Positions 39,371 through 47,637 of a stretch of DNA of 50,298 nucleotides are shown one piece after another. Under the pieces are notes generated by a model that had not been told where the DNA came from, did no database searches, and saw only the letters and a list, made by a program, of their open reading frames with translations. The DNA lies in the NCBI GenBank assembly GCA_031262485.1, contig JAISHO010000034.1, positions 1 to 50,298 of the forward strand. The letters run 5' to 3'. This DNA is from Propionibacteriaceae bacterium. GTDB lineage: Bacteria; Actinomycetota; Actinomycetes; Propionibacteriales; Propionibacteriaceae. The translations under genes were made by a program, and so were the position numbers. Each line of letters begins with the position of its first letter. Position 1 is the first letter of the stretch.

Positions 39371-41023
39371 ATGGGAATCACGGATGCTTTGCGCACGATC
39401 AACGTTCGTGCCACGCCTCAATCGGCGCCGGCAAGCGCCGGTCAGGTCGTGAACTCGGCCGGTGGTTTCGTCTTCACCGTCGACGATCGCACCCGGTTGC
39501 GCCGCTTCCTCACGCTCGGCACGGAAGCCGGCTCCTACTACGTCACCGAACGCGAGCTGACGAAGCAGAACGCCCGCTTCCTCATCGCGTTGGCCCAGCG
39601 CGATCCCCGTCTCGTCGTCGACGAGGCGGTGGCGATCTCCCTGGCCGGGCGGGCGCCGAAGCAGAATCCCACGCTCTTCGCCCTCGCGGTCGTCGCCGGG
39701 GTCGCCGACGAGGACGGTCGCGCCTATGCGTTGTCTCGCCTCGCCGAGGTCGCCCGCACGGGAACCCACTTGGCGCTCTTCGTCACCTACGTGCAACAGT
39801 TCCGCGGTTGGGGCCGTGGGCTGCGCCGGGCGGTCGGCCAGTGGTATTCCGAGAAGACACCCGACGCGGTGGCTTATCAGACGCTCAAGTACCGCTCCCG
39901 CGAGGGGTGGACTCCGCGCGATCTCCTGCGCAAGTCGCACCCGGTGGCCCACGACGAGGCTCAGGCCCGTCTCTTCGACTACATCACCCATGGCGTGCCC
40001 GAGGGTGGTGTCGTCCCTGAGGGGTTGCCGGCTCTCGTGGCGGCGTATGAAGAGGCCAAGACGGCGTCGGTTCCCCGGCTCGTCGAGCTCATCGCTCAGC
40101 AGCCGTTGTCATGGGAGATGTTGCCGACGGAGGCGCTGGCCAGCCGCGAGGTCTGGGAGGCGCTCATCGAGCAACGCATGCCGGTCATGGCGCTCATGCG
40201 TCAGTTGTCGCGCTTGACGCGTCTCGGGGTGCTCGACGGCGCTTGTGGCGCCGAAGTCGCCCGTCGCTTGAGTGATCGGGACACCTTGGTCAAGGCCCGG
40301 GTGCACCCGATCTCCGTCCTCGTGGCCCTGCGCACCTACGCCTCCGGGCGCGGGGCGCGCGGTTCGGGCACGTGGGAGCCGATCGGTCGGATCGTCGACG
40401 CGCTCGACGCCGGCTTCTACGCCGCCTTCCAGGCGGTCGAGCCGACGGGCAAGCGCACCTTGTTGGCCCTGGATGTCTCCGGGTCGATGGTCATGCCGAT
40501 CGGCGGAACGCCGTTGACGTGCCGTGACGCCTCGGCGGCGCTCGCCCTCGTCACCGCCGCGACGGAACCGGATCACGAGATCCTCGGCTTCACCGCCAAG
40601 GGCAAGGATTCCTTCACCGTGTCCGGTGGCGCCCGCTCCTATGGCAGTGCGATCGCCCGGTTGCCGATCACTCCGCGACAACGTCTCGACGATGTCATCA
40701 AGGTGGTCGATCACCTGCCCTTCGCCGGCACCGATTGCGCCTTGCCGATGCTGTGGGCGACGGAGCAGAAGACACCGGTCGACACCTTCGTCGTGTACAC
40801 CGACAACGAGACGTGGGCGGGAGACATCCACCCGCGCCAGGCCTTGCGTCAGTACCGTGAGGTCATGGGGATCCCGGCCAAGCTCGTCGTCGTCGGCATG
40901 ACGGCCACACAGTTCACGATCGCCGATCCCGATGACGCCGGCATGCTCGACGTCGCCGGGTTCGACGCCTCCGTGCCCACCGTCATCGCGGATTTCTCCT
41001 CCGCCGAGGTCCCGTCCGCATGA
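39371..41023 (+). CDS. rsr: Ro60-like RNA-binding protein (Rsr), TROVE plus vWA
   Basis: The 550-aa product starts at ATG 39371 after GGAAGGAAAA. Residues about 15-345 form the TROVE HEAT-like ring (FVFTVDDRTRLRRFLTLGTE, ALFVTYVQQFRGWGRGLRRA, YQTLKYRSREGWTPRDLLRK). About 362-545 is a vWA domain with MIDAS residues in ALDVSGSM, GTDCALPM and VVYTDNETW. Ro proteins bind Y RNAs on the outside and misfolded RNA ends in the cavity, working with exoribonucleases in RNA decay and stress survival. The Y-RNA element ends 56 bp upstream. All key domains look complete. Confidence 0.95.
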   Translation: MGITDALRTINVRATPQSAPASAGQVVNSAGGFVFTVDDRTRLRRFLTLGTEAGSYYVTERELTKQNARFLIALAQRDPRLVVDEAVAISLAGRAPKQNPTLFALAVVAGVADEDGRAYALSRLAEVARTGTHLALFVTYVQQFRGWGRGLRRAVGQWYSEKTPDAVAYQTLKYRSREGWTPRDLLRKSHPVAHDEAQARLFDYITHGVPEGGVVPEGLPALVAAYEEAKTASVPRLVELIAQQPLSWEMLPTEALASREVWEALIEQRMPVMALMRQLSRLTRLGVLDGACGAEVARRLSDRDTLVKARVHPISVLVALRTYASGRGARGSGTWEPIGRIVDALDAGFYAAFQAVEPTGKRTLLALDVSGSMVMPIGGTPLTCRDASAALALVTAATEPDHEILGFTAKGKDSFTVSGGARSYGSAIARLPITPRQRLDDVIKVVDHLPFAGTDCALPMLWATEQKTPVDTFVVYTDNETWAGDIHPRQALRQYREVMGIPAKLVVVGMTATQFTIADPDDAGMLDVAGFDASVPTVIADFSSAEVPSA

Positions 41024-41032
41024 GCCTGCGGT

Positions 41033-41085
41033 CACACCATCCCGGCTCGTCCCCAGCGCGGGGGCGGGCCGGGTGGTGTGATTTT
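41033..41085 (+). terminator. Intrinsic terminator after rsr
   Basis: CACACCA (41033-41039) and CCCGGC (41041-41046) pair with GCCGGG (41068-41073) and TGGTGTG (41074-41080), with T41040 bulged, followed by ATTTT. Confidence 0.75.
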
Positions 41086-41150
41086 GCCGGTGGGGCGGCG
41101 GCGATCCTGCCGTTGTGGCGTGTGGGCGGGTGTGCTCGAGGGGCGCGGTA

Positions 41151-41354
41151 GTGGATATCAGAGTCCAGCAGGCCCGCGAGCACGACGCCGCCGCCGACGA
41201 GGCGAGGCAGGTGGTGGCTTCTCACTTGGCGCAGCGCGATCACCTCATCCGCATGCTCTACGCCGAAGGCACATGGTCGTACGCCAAGCTCGCCAAGGCG
41301 GTGGGTCTGACTCCGGAGCTCATCGCCAAGATCATCAAGCCGCAGCGTCGGTGA
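41151..41354 (+). CDS. Small helix-turn-helix protein, 67 aa
   Basis: GTG 41151 follows GAGGGG. The N-terminal part is a charged helix (QQAREHDAAADEARQVVASH), and the C-terminal part is an HTH like those of sigma or resolvase proteins (GTWSYAKLAKAVGLTPELIA). It lies just beyond the rsr terminator. Such small HTH proteins are common in actinobacteria; no specific role is known. Confidence 0.65.
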   Translation: MDIRVQQAREHDAAADEARQVVASHLAQRDHLIRMLYAEGTWSYAKLAKAVGLTPELIAKIIKPQRR

Positions 41355-41385
41355 TCCTTCGTCTCCAACTTCTGAACGGCCCCGT

Positions 41386-41423
41386 TTGATTTTCCGACGG
41401 GCACCTGTTAGAGTTCCAACAGG
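41386..41423 (+). promoter_or_regulatory. marR promoter with overlapping operator
   Basis: TTGATT (41386-41391), a 17-bp spacer and TAGAGT (41409-41414) form the promoter. CCTGTT (41404-41409) and AACAGG (41418-41423) are the arms of a 20-bp imperfect palindrome covering the -10 box. This is typical of MarR autorepression. Confidence 0.7.
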
Positions 41424-41479
41424 CACCGGTCAAAGGGGGCCGGTCCTCATGAACGTCACGAAGAAACGGAGACTCCACC

Positions 41480-42142
41480 ATGGAGAACACCATCACTCAC
41501 GAACTCAATGAACGCTTTCGGCAGCTGAACTGGTTGCTGCGCCGTCACGGTCGTCCGCACCGTGGGCCCCACGGGGGCCCGGCGGCCGATCCCGAGCAGG
41601 GGCAGGGGCGCATCCTCGCGATGCTCAAGCTGCGCGACGGCATCTCGACCAAAGAGCTGTCCTACTTGCTCGGCATCCGCACCTCCTCGCTCAATGAATC
41701 CCTCGCCCGGATGGAACGCGCCGGTCTCGTGCGCCGCGAACCTTCCGAGGAGGATCGCCGCGTCATGCTCGTCCACCTGACGGACGAGGGGCGCGCCACC
41801 GATCAAGAGGAACCGGCCGCCGACGGCGTCTACGCCTGCCTCACCGCCGAAGAGCAAACGACTCTGCTGGGTTATCTCGATCGTCTCGTCGAGGCGGCCG
41901 AATCCTCGATCGGCGAGGAGGCCCGCGAATCCTTCGAGCGGATGCGCGAGGCCCGCACCCGCTTCGGCGGCGGCATGACCGGCGGTTTCTCCGCCGAATT
42001 CCGAGGCGGCTGGAGCGCCGGCGGCCGTCGCCCCGGCGGCCCCGAGGGCGGCCATGGCCCGCACGACGGCCCGCCCCACCGTGGCCCCCGCCACCCCGGC
42101 CGCGGTCGTCATCATCACGACGATGACCCGTCCCGCTTCTGA
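41480..42142 (+). CDS. MarR family regulator with Gly/His-rich tail
   Basis: In 220 aa, residues about 1-150 form a MarR winged helix (GRILAMLKLRDGISTKELSY, LLGIRTSSLNESLARMERAG, REPSEEDRRVMLVHLTDEG). Residues about 165-220 are Gly, His, Pro and Arg-rich (GGHGPHDGPPHRGPRHPG, GRGRHHHDDD), and a further His-rich patch lies near the N-terminus (RRHGRPHRGPHGGP). Such tails may bind metal or RNA. A promoter-operator overlaps upstream at 41386-41423, indicating autoregulation. No target gene is adjacent, which is unusual for MarR. Confidence 0.88.
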   Translation: MENTITHELNERFRQLNWLLRRHGRPHRGPHGGPAADPEQGQGRILAMLKLRDGISTKELSYLLGIRTSSLNESLARMERAGLVRREPSEEDRRVMLVHLTDEGRATDQEEPAADGVYACLTAEEQTTLLGYLDRLVEAAESSIGEEARESFERMREARTRFGGGMTGGFSAEFRGGWSAGGRRPGGPEGGHGPHDGPPHRGPRHPGRGRHHHDDDPSRF

Positions 42143-42264
42143 TCGCTGCGGAGATCACCTCCTCTGAGAGGGTGAAACATCAAGGTCGGCGGACTCCTCA
42201 TGGGGTCCGCCGACGTCGTCTCTCTCCCCACCGCCTCACAATCACGGCGCCTTGTTATGCGACA

Positions 42265-42588
42265 TCACATGAGACCGGATTGGTCGGCCAGGTCGCGCAG
42301 GGCGGCGAGATGGCCTCGCAGCCGGGAGCGGCCCTCCTCGGTGAGGCCGACCCAGGTGCGCACGTGTTTGCGTTCTGTGGCTTTGCGGATCGTGAGATAG
42401 CCGCCCGACTCGAGGCGGGAGAGGTGCTTGGAGAGGACGGAGTCGCTGACCTCGAGACGCTCGCGCAGGGTCGTGAAGTCGATCTCGTCGGCCGCCCCGA
42501 GAAGGGCGCAGATCCGAAGACGAAGGGGGGCGTGGATCTCTTCGTCGAACCGGGGCACGACCTGTTCTGGAGCGTCGCGTCGGCTCAC
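42265..42588 (-). CDS. Winged-helix transcriptional regulator (ArsR/MarR-like)
   Basis: GTG 42588 overlaps the stop of the upstream membrane-protein gene (GTGA). The 107-aa product reads FDEEIHAPLRLRICALLGAA, FTTLRERLEVSDSVLSKHLS and RLESGGYLTIRKATERKHVR: a small winged helix often paired with a membrane protein. It probably represses its own operon through the palindrome at 43071-43108. Confidence 0.87.
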   Translation of the reverse strand: MSRRDAPEQVVPRFDEEIHAPLRLRICALLGAADEIDFTTLRERLEVSDSVLSKHLSRLESGGYLTIRKATERKHVRTWVGLTEEGRSRLRGHLAALRDLADQSGLM

Positions 42589-43079
42589 GCCACGATCCCG
42601 CGAGGACGGACGGAGAGGAGCCACCGTGTGAGCATATATTCGGTCAATCCGAAGACGGGGCCGGCGATCAGCCAGAACCACCAGGGGAAAGACACCCAGA
42701 ACGCCGCGATCAGGACGCCGATGAGGGCAAGCAACCATAATCCGAGCCCCACCGTGGGAGCGATCGGCAAAGGCTCACGGGGTTTGAGGACGCCGCTATC
42801 CGTTCGCTTCACGATGAGGAGGCTGCCGACGAAGACGCCTACCGTGATCAAGCATGAGAGGACGAGTCCGAGCCAGACCACCGGTATCGCTCTCGTCATC
42901 AAGACCGCTGCGACCCCCACGCTGATGAGGACCCACATCGACACTGGAGGTTGCCCATCGTGGAGAAGCCCCACCTGCTCCGATTTCAGGTCTTCTAGCA
43001 GAGTTGTTGCTTGATCGGGCGAGAGAGCCTCCGCGTCGCGACCACCCATGGTGGGCTCATCCCTCAATTCACTTTCCAT
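42585..43079 (-). CDS. Four-helix membrane protein, partner of winged-helix regulator
   Basis: The 164-aa product has a soluble head of about 45 residues and four helices (MWVLISVGVAAVLMTRAI, LGLVLSCLITVGVFVGSLL, VGLGLWLLALIGVLIAAFW, WWFWLIAGPVFGLTEYML). The family is not named by me. The ATG at 43079 has -10 CATACT eight bases upstream and no good ribosome site, so it looks leaderless, with the operator covering the start codon. Confidence 0.78.
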   Translation of the reverse strand: MESELRDEPTMGGRDAEALSPDQATTLLEDLKSEQVGLLHDGQPPVSMWVLISVGVAAVLMTRAIPVVWLGLVLSCLITVGVFVGSLLIVKRTDSGVLKPREPLPIAPTVGLGLWLLALIGVLIAAFWVSFPWWFWLIAGPVFGLTEYMLTRWLLSVRPRGIVA

Positions 43080-43116
43080 GATGGAAAGTATGGACCTCCA
43101 CTTTCCATACCGTCAA
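43071..43116 (-). promoter_or_regulatory. Promoter with perfect 9-1-9 operator over the start codon
   Basis: ACTTTCCAT (43071-43079), G, ATGGAAAGT (43081-43089) is a perfect palindrome containing the start codon. A third ACTTTCCAT half-site is at 43100-43108. On the minus strand TTGACG (complement of 43111-43116) and CATACT (complement of 43087-43092) are 18 bp apart. Confidence 0.75.
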
Positions 43117-43202
43117 GTAGACAGCCAGGCGGGACACGAGAAGCAGGATCGGCTTGACGGCTCCGTAGTAGTCTGAGCCTCATCCCTAACCCGATTGGAA
43201 CA

Positions 43203-43760
43203 ATGATGTCGACTTCGACTCTCGCTCTTCCCCTGCGCTTGTCGGCCACGAAGGCCGCCGCGCTCAGCTTCGGCTTCCTCGTCATGGGGCTCGTGCTGCC
43301 TCAGGCCGTCACGCACATCCCCGTCATCGGGTCGATGCTGTTGCCGATGCACATCCCGGTGCTGCTGTGCGGGCTCGTTTGCGGGTGGCGCTATGGCGCT
43401 CTCGTCGGGGCCGTCGTGCCGCTTCTATCGTCGGCCATGTTCGGGATGCCGCCGCTCATGCCGATCGGGCTGGCGATGGTTCCCGAGTTGGCCTGCTACG
43501 GCCTCGTCGCCGGGCTGCTCGGCGCGCGGCTGCCGCAGAACCTCCTTGGTCGTCTCGGCGCCCTCGTCGGCGCGATGATCGCCGGGCGTCTCGTCTGGGG
43601 GCTGGCCAGCCTCATCATTTTCACCGCTCGTGACACCGCCTTCACCGGATCCGCCTTCATCTCTGGCGCCGTCCTCGGCTCGTGGCCCGGCATCATCCTC
43701 CAGCTCATCCTCATCCCGCTCGTCATGCTGGGTGTGGATCACTATGCGAAGCAGCGCTGA
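43203..43760 (+). CDS. ECF transporter S component
   Basis: The 185-aa protein has about six helices: AAALSFGFLVMGLVLPQAV, the substrate-loop region SMLLPMHIPVLLCGLVCGW, and LLSSAMFGMPPLMPIGLAM. These fit the vitamin-type S components that capture substrate for an energy-coupling module. No EcfA or EcfT is nearby, so a shared module elsewhere must serve it. The end overlaps the start of a P-loop kinase gene, suggesting that the imported compound is phosphorylated (inference). Confidence 0.82.
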   Translation: MMSTSTLALPLRLSATKAAALSFGFLVMGLVLPQAVTHIPVIGSMLLPMHIPVLLCGLVCGWRYGALVGAVVPLLSSAMFGMPPLMPIGLAMVPELACYGLVAGLLGARLPQNLLGRLGALVGAMIAGRLVWGLASLIIFTARDTAFTGSAFISGAVLGSWPGIILQLILIPLVMLGVDHYAKQR

Positions 43761-44604
43761 GACCCATTCTTGGGACGACGTCGTCGATCGCCTCGCGGAG
43801 ATCGCCGACGCGTCGAGTTCTGCCCAGGGACGGATCATCATCGGCATCGACGGACGGTGCGCCGCGGGGAAGACGACGCTGGCGCAGCGTTTGCGTGAAC
43901 GCCTCGACGAACGATTCGAGGTGGAGGCGCCCGTCTCCCCCACGGTCGCCTCGCGTCGCCCGCCGACCCTCGTCTCCTCACCCCGTCTGCTGGCCGCCGA
44001 AGCCGGGGAGACCCTCTCGCCGGACTCGCCCGCGCCCGCGACGATGACCCCGCCGACCGCCGTGATCCCGATGGATCATTTCTTCCTGCGGCCCGAACAG
44101 CGCACCGCCGAACGGTTCGCGGAGCCAGGCGGCAACATCGACTACGAACGATTCTCCGACGAGGTGATCGAACCGTTGCGCGCCGGACGCCCGTTCTCCT
44201 ACCAGCCCTTCGACTGCCAGGCCGGAGAACTGGGCGCCCCGATCGAGGTGACGCCGAGCCGCGTGACGATCGTCGAAGGGTCGTACGCCCTTCACCCGCG
44301 ATTCGCCGACGCCTACGGGCTCAGCGTGCTCCTCACCGTCGACCCGGACACCCAACGGCATCGCCTCGAGGAACGTTCCCCGGGACTCGTCGACCGGTTC
44401 GAACACGAATGGATCCCCCTCGAGGAGCGCTATCTCACCGCCACGGGGATCGCCCACCAGGTCGACGCCATCATCGACACGAGCGACGGCGACACTCTCA
44501 CGGTGACGGCAGTGGAAGGGGAAGGGGACGGCGCCGGGATCGGCGTCACCTCCACCACCGCTCATGCAGCCGTCGTCACCAGCACTACCACCCCACCGGC
44601 CTGA
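43744..44604 (+). CDS. Uridine kinase-like P-loop kinase
   Basis: ATG 43744 lies within the end of the S-component gene. The 286-aa protein shows GIDGRCAAGKTTLAQRLRER (Walker A), IPMDHFFLRPEQRTAERF, GNIDYERFSDEVIEPL and IVEGSYALHPRFADAYGL, typical of the uridine kinase/phosphoribulokinase family. A Pro/Ser/Thr-rich insert follows the P-loop region (about 65-100), and the C-terminal 40 residues are low-complexity Thr/Gly. The substrate is unknown; it may be a nucleoside or vitamin-like alcohol brought in by the neighbouring S component. Confidence 0.8.
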   Translation: MRSSAETHSWDDVVDRLAEIADASSSAQGRIIIGIDGRCAAGKTTLAQRLRERLDERFEVEAPVSPTVASRRPPTLVSSPRLLAAEAGETLSPDSPAPATMTPPTAVIPMDHFFLRPEQRTAERFAEPGGNIDYERFSDEVIEPLRAGRPFSYQPFDCQAGELGAPIEVTPSRVTIVEGSYALHPRFADAYGLSVLLTVDPDTQRHRLEERSPGLVDRFEHEWIPLEERYLTATGIAHQVDAIIDTSDGDTLTVTAVEGEGDGAGIGVTSTTAHAAVVTSTTTPPA

Positions 44605-44641
44605 GAGGGCCTTGACACCCACCATGAGATCGGAAGGCACC

Positions 44642-45514
44642 ATGACCGAAACACCGTCATCAGCCAGCACTGTCTATTTCACGAAAGCCATCACTCCGGC
44701 CGGCCTTCGGGCCGCCTACGACGCCCTGAAGTGGACGCCGACGGGCAAGGTCGCCGTCAAACTCTCCACCGGCGAAGAGGGCAACCCGAATTATCTCCAG
44801 CCCGCCCTCATCAAGGACCTCGTCCACCACGTCGACGGCACGATCGTCGAATGCAACACCGCTTACGGCGGCGCGCGCTCGACGACGGAGAGCCACTACA
44901 AGGTCGCCGCCGACCACGGCTTCACCGAGATCGCCGACGTCGACATCATGGACGCCGACGGTCAGGTCGAATTGCCCGTGCCGAACGGCTCCGTCCTCAG
45001 CGTCGACCGCGTCGGATCGCATGCGCTGAACTACGACTCCTACCTCGTCCTCACCCACTTCAAAGGCCACCCCATGGGCGGCTTCGGCGGCGCGCTCAAG
45101 AACATCTCGATCGGCATGGCCTCGGCCGAGGGGAAGATGTGGCAGCACTCCGGCGGCAAGAACAACGAGTCATGGGATGGCGATGACGACTTCCGACGTG
45201 CCATGGCCGAAGCGGCGTCCGCCGTCGCCGCCCACTGGGGCGACCGCATGGTCTACGTCAGCGTCATGAACAACATGTCGGTTGACTGTGACTGCGCCGG
45301 CGAACCCGCCCCCGTCGACATGGCCGACATCGGCATCCTCGCCTCGACGGACCCCGTCGCCCTCGACCAAGCCTGCATCGACCTCGTCTGGGCGGCCGAC
45401 GACAACGCCTCCATGAAGGAACGCGTCGAGAGCCGTCACGGGCTCATCACCATCGACCACGCCGCCGAGATCGGCGTCGGCAGCAAGGAGTACACCTTGG
45501 TCAACCTCGACTGA
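44642..45514 (+). CDS. DUF362 domain protein
   Basis: ATG 44642 follows GGAAGG. The 290-aa protein has the DUF362 features GKVAVKLSTGEEGNPNYL, ECNTAYGGARSTTESHY, VLTHFKGHPMGGFGGALKN and MNNMSVDCDCAGEPAPVDM, with conserved Cys and the DPVALDQACIDLV segment. DUF362 proteins are often associated with iron-sulphur centres, but the reaction is unknown. No ferredoxin-type four-Cys cluster is present. Confidence 0.85.
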   Translation: MTETPSSASTVYFTKAITPAGLRAAYDALKWTPTGKVAVKLSTGEEGNPNYLQPALIKDLVHHVDGTIVECNTAYGGARSTTESHYKVAADHGFTEIADVDIMDADGQVELPVPNGSVLSVDRVGSHALNYDSYLVLTHFKGHPMGGFGGALKNISIGMASAEGKMWQHSGGKNNESWDGDDDFRRAMAEAASAVAAHWGDRMVYVSVMNNMSVDCDCAGEPAPVDMADIGILASTDPVALDQACIDLVWAADDNASMKERVESRHGLITIDHAAEIGVGSKEYTLVNLD

Positions 45515-45831
45515 TCGGCTCGATTCGACTCGATCCGGGGTCCGCGACGCGTTCATTTGCAGCGTGTTCGCCCTTGTCACGGCCCCGAATCTCCGTCAGG
45601 TCATCTCATCGCTCGGCCCGGGATGGTTCGCCATCGCCGGGCCGAGTCGCGTCTACTTTATGTAAGCGAGTGCTTGTCGCTCTCTGACCGGCATCGAGGT
45701 GTCCTCGGCTGGGGCTAAGAGAAAATGAAGGGCTGCCACAGAACAGCAGACCAAGCACCGCATGTCCCACACCTTCAGCGTTCGTGTGGATCGGTCTGCC
45801 TTCAGCCGGGTCGCCTGAGATCCCGAGGATG
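45515..45831. other. Intergenic stretch without a recognised gene
   Basis: It lies between the convergent DUF362 and 45832 genes. A short palindrome AAGC, GAGT, GCTT is present near 45664. I see no convincing gene or RNA here. Confidence 0.4.
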
Positions 45832-47490
45832 TCACGCGATCGTGAAAGATCCCGATGGCGAGCCGATTCCGTCGAGGGCGCGGGCCATCTGACCGTCGGA
45901 TCCTGGTGCTGTCAGTGTCCAGGTGTAGACGCCCGAACCCAGCCACACATCATCGATCGTGATGTCACGCAGAGAGCCATCAGGAGAGGCAGGGGTTGGA
46001 ATCGTTGCGACGATATCTCCGTACCCATCGGTGATCGACAATTCCCCCTCGGCGAGCGGTTCGGTGAAGTCAAGGGTGAGTGCGATGTGAGAGATATCGG
46101 AGACGACCTCGTCATCACCGATCGCCCCGAGAAGAAGAGCGGGCGACTCCCCTCCGAAAGGAAGCTGGACGATCTTCACCGCGAAATGATCGGGGGAATT
46201 CAAGGATGAGTCCCGTAAAGCGATGAGATCACCGGCATGAGCATGACCAAGATTGCTCGAGGTTCTATCAGCTGCCGGCGTGAAAGGGCCCAAATCTATC
46301 ATCGTGGCGGGATCATCAGTATCAATGGCATAGAAAGCCTCTTCGAAAGAAGGGGTGAGAGAACGAAGAAGCGCCGAGCCATCGCTGATGGATTGAATGG
46401 ATAACGACGTCACCGAACTATCCATGGATAGAGGAATGGAGCTCTCGTGACCTGCCACGTAATCCCAGGTGTGAAAAGCGAACTGGGGAACGGCTCCCGA
46501 ATCGTCCTCGGTGATCCAATGGACCCGGTTGCCCCAGATACCGATATCGATCGGCGCCCCGTCCTCAGCACGTTCATCAGATCCTCCGGGAAGCTGAATC
46601 TCCCACCACTCACCCGTGACAGGATCCCCGACCGCATATCGCCCCGTTCTTGTGGGGATCTCGCCCTCAGTAACCTCAGTGCTCTCCGTTAAAAGGAGTC
46701 GCGAGCCGAACAATCCGATCTGATCGAAGCCTTCAGACAGAGTCCAGCCGTCCCCCGTTTGACCGAGATGAATCAGTTGCTGAAGGGCATACGGATCATC
46801 AGAGGAGCCGACCACGGCCCAGGGACCACTCATCAGAGTTTCCCAAGGATGAAAGGACCGACTCGATTGTTTCTCCTCCAGATGAGCCGTTTCCTCTCCC
46901 CGGTAGTAGACGCGCATCCAATTTGTCATCATCCAGGCGCCCGAAGCGATGTTTGCGAAGGCATCACTCATCGGGAGTGTCTCCTCCGGTCCAACGGTGT
47001 CGTCCGTCAGATCACGGGAATAGATGGGTCGATCGACTGAATAACGAGGCGTAAAGCAGTAGTCGTTTCCCAACGTCTCGGACGCTTGGTAATACACCGC
47101 ATCAGGAGTCAGCGAGAGATAAAGCGGGCATGGCACGTAAGAGATTGGCGCCTGCCCAGGAATCGTCTCATGTTCCACTATCGGCTGGGTCTCTCCCGCT
47201 GTGAACGACGCGATGACTTTCAGCGATGGGTCAGGGGTGGCAGTCTGCGGTGGTGTCGTGGGGATTGTCGCTTCTGGAAAAGGGTCCAAGATCTCACTCG
47301 GCGAGGGAGAAGGGGTTGAGATCACTCTTGGCGATGGGGAAGTTGCAGAGGCTTCCCGTGAGCCGTCCTCTGTTCTAGAGAGCAGAGCGAACCATGCTGA
47401 TCCCGCAGCGAGGAGCAGGACCAGGGACGCGGCAACAACTAATCTCGGGTCATGAGAGCCGTCTCGGGGTTTTCCCGATGAGCTAGACAT
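45832..47490 (-). CDS. Membrane-anchored extracellular protein, 552 aa, lower GC
   Basis: ATG 47490 follows AAAGGAG. A membrane anchor (LVVAASLVLLLAAGSAWFALL) is followed by a Ser/Pro/Thr linker (SPSPRVISTPSPSPSEI), a long region of beta-strand repeats rich in Trp, Asp and Ser that may be propeller-like, and a C-terminal FlgD/Ig-like segment (LAEGELSITDGYGDIVATI, GVYTWTLTAP). The function is unknown; it is probably an exported surface protein. Its GC is visibly lower than that of neighbours, suggesting recent acquisition. Confidence 0.75.
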   Translation of the reverse strand: MSSSSGKPRDGSHDPRLVVAASLVLLLAAGSAWFALLSRTEDGSREASATSPSPRVISTPSPSPSEILDPFPEATIPTTPPQTATPDPSLKVIASFTAGETQPIVEHETIPGQAPISYVPCPLYLSLTPDAVYYQASETLGNDYCFTPRYSVDRPIYSRDLTDDTVGPEETLPMSDAFANIASGAWMMTNWMRVYYRGEETAHLEEKQSSRSFHPWETLMSGPWAVVGSSDDPYALQQLIHLGQTGDGWTLSEGFDQIGLFGSRLLLTESTEVTEGEIPTRTGRYAVGDPVTGEWWEIQLPGGSDERAEDGAPIDIGIWGNRVHWITEDDSGAVPQFAFHTWDYVAGHESSIPLSMDSSVTSLSIQSISDGSALLRSLTPSFEEAFYAIDTDDPATMIDLGPFTPAADRTSSNLGHAHAGDLIALRDSSLNSPDHFAVKIVQLPFGGESPALLLGAIGDDEVVSDISHIALTLDFTEPLAEGELSITDGYGDIVATIPTPASPDGSLRDITIDDVWLGSGVYTWTLTAPGSDGQMARALDGIGSPSGSFTIA

Positions 47491-47637
47491 AACAACTCCT
47501 TTGGTCGTATGTGAATCGCCCCGATTTCCAAGCGACCAGTGAACACAGCAATGTTCTAGATCAAGTTACATTACTCCCACATGACTCACAGGCATTTTTC
47601 CCTTTTGCGTGTCATCGTCTGTTCCGATTCGCGGCCA
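47491..47637. other. Promoter region of the 45832 gene
   Basis: Low-GC noncoding DNA between two minus-strand genes. It contains TGTTCTAGATCA near 47553. No further feature is claimed. Confidence 0.3.

Noticed and set aside
45653-45946. Minus-strand ORF between the DUF362 and surface-protein genes
   Set aside because: It overlaps the end of the 45832 gene in another frame, lacks a ribosome site and has no recognisable feature.
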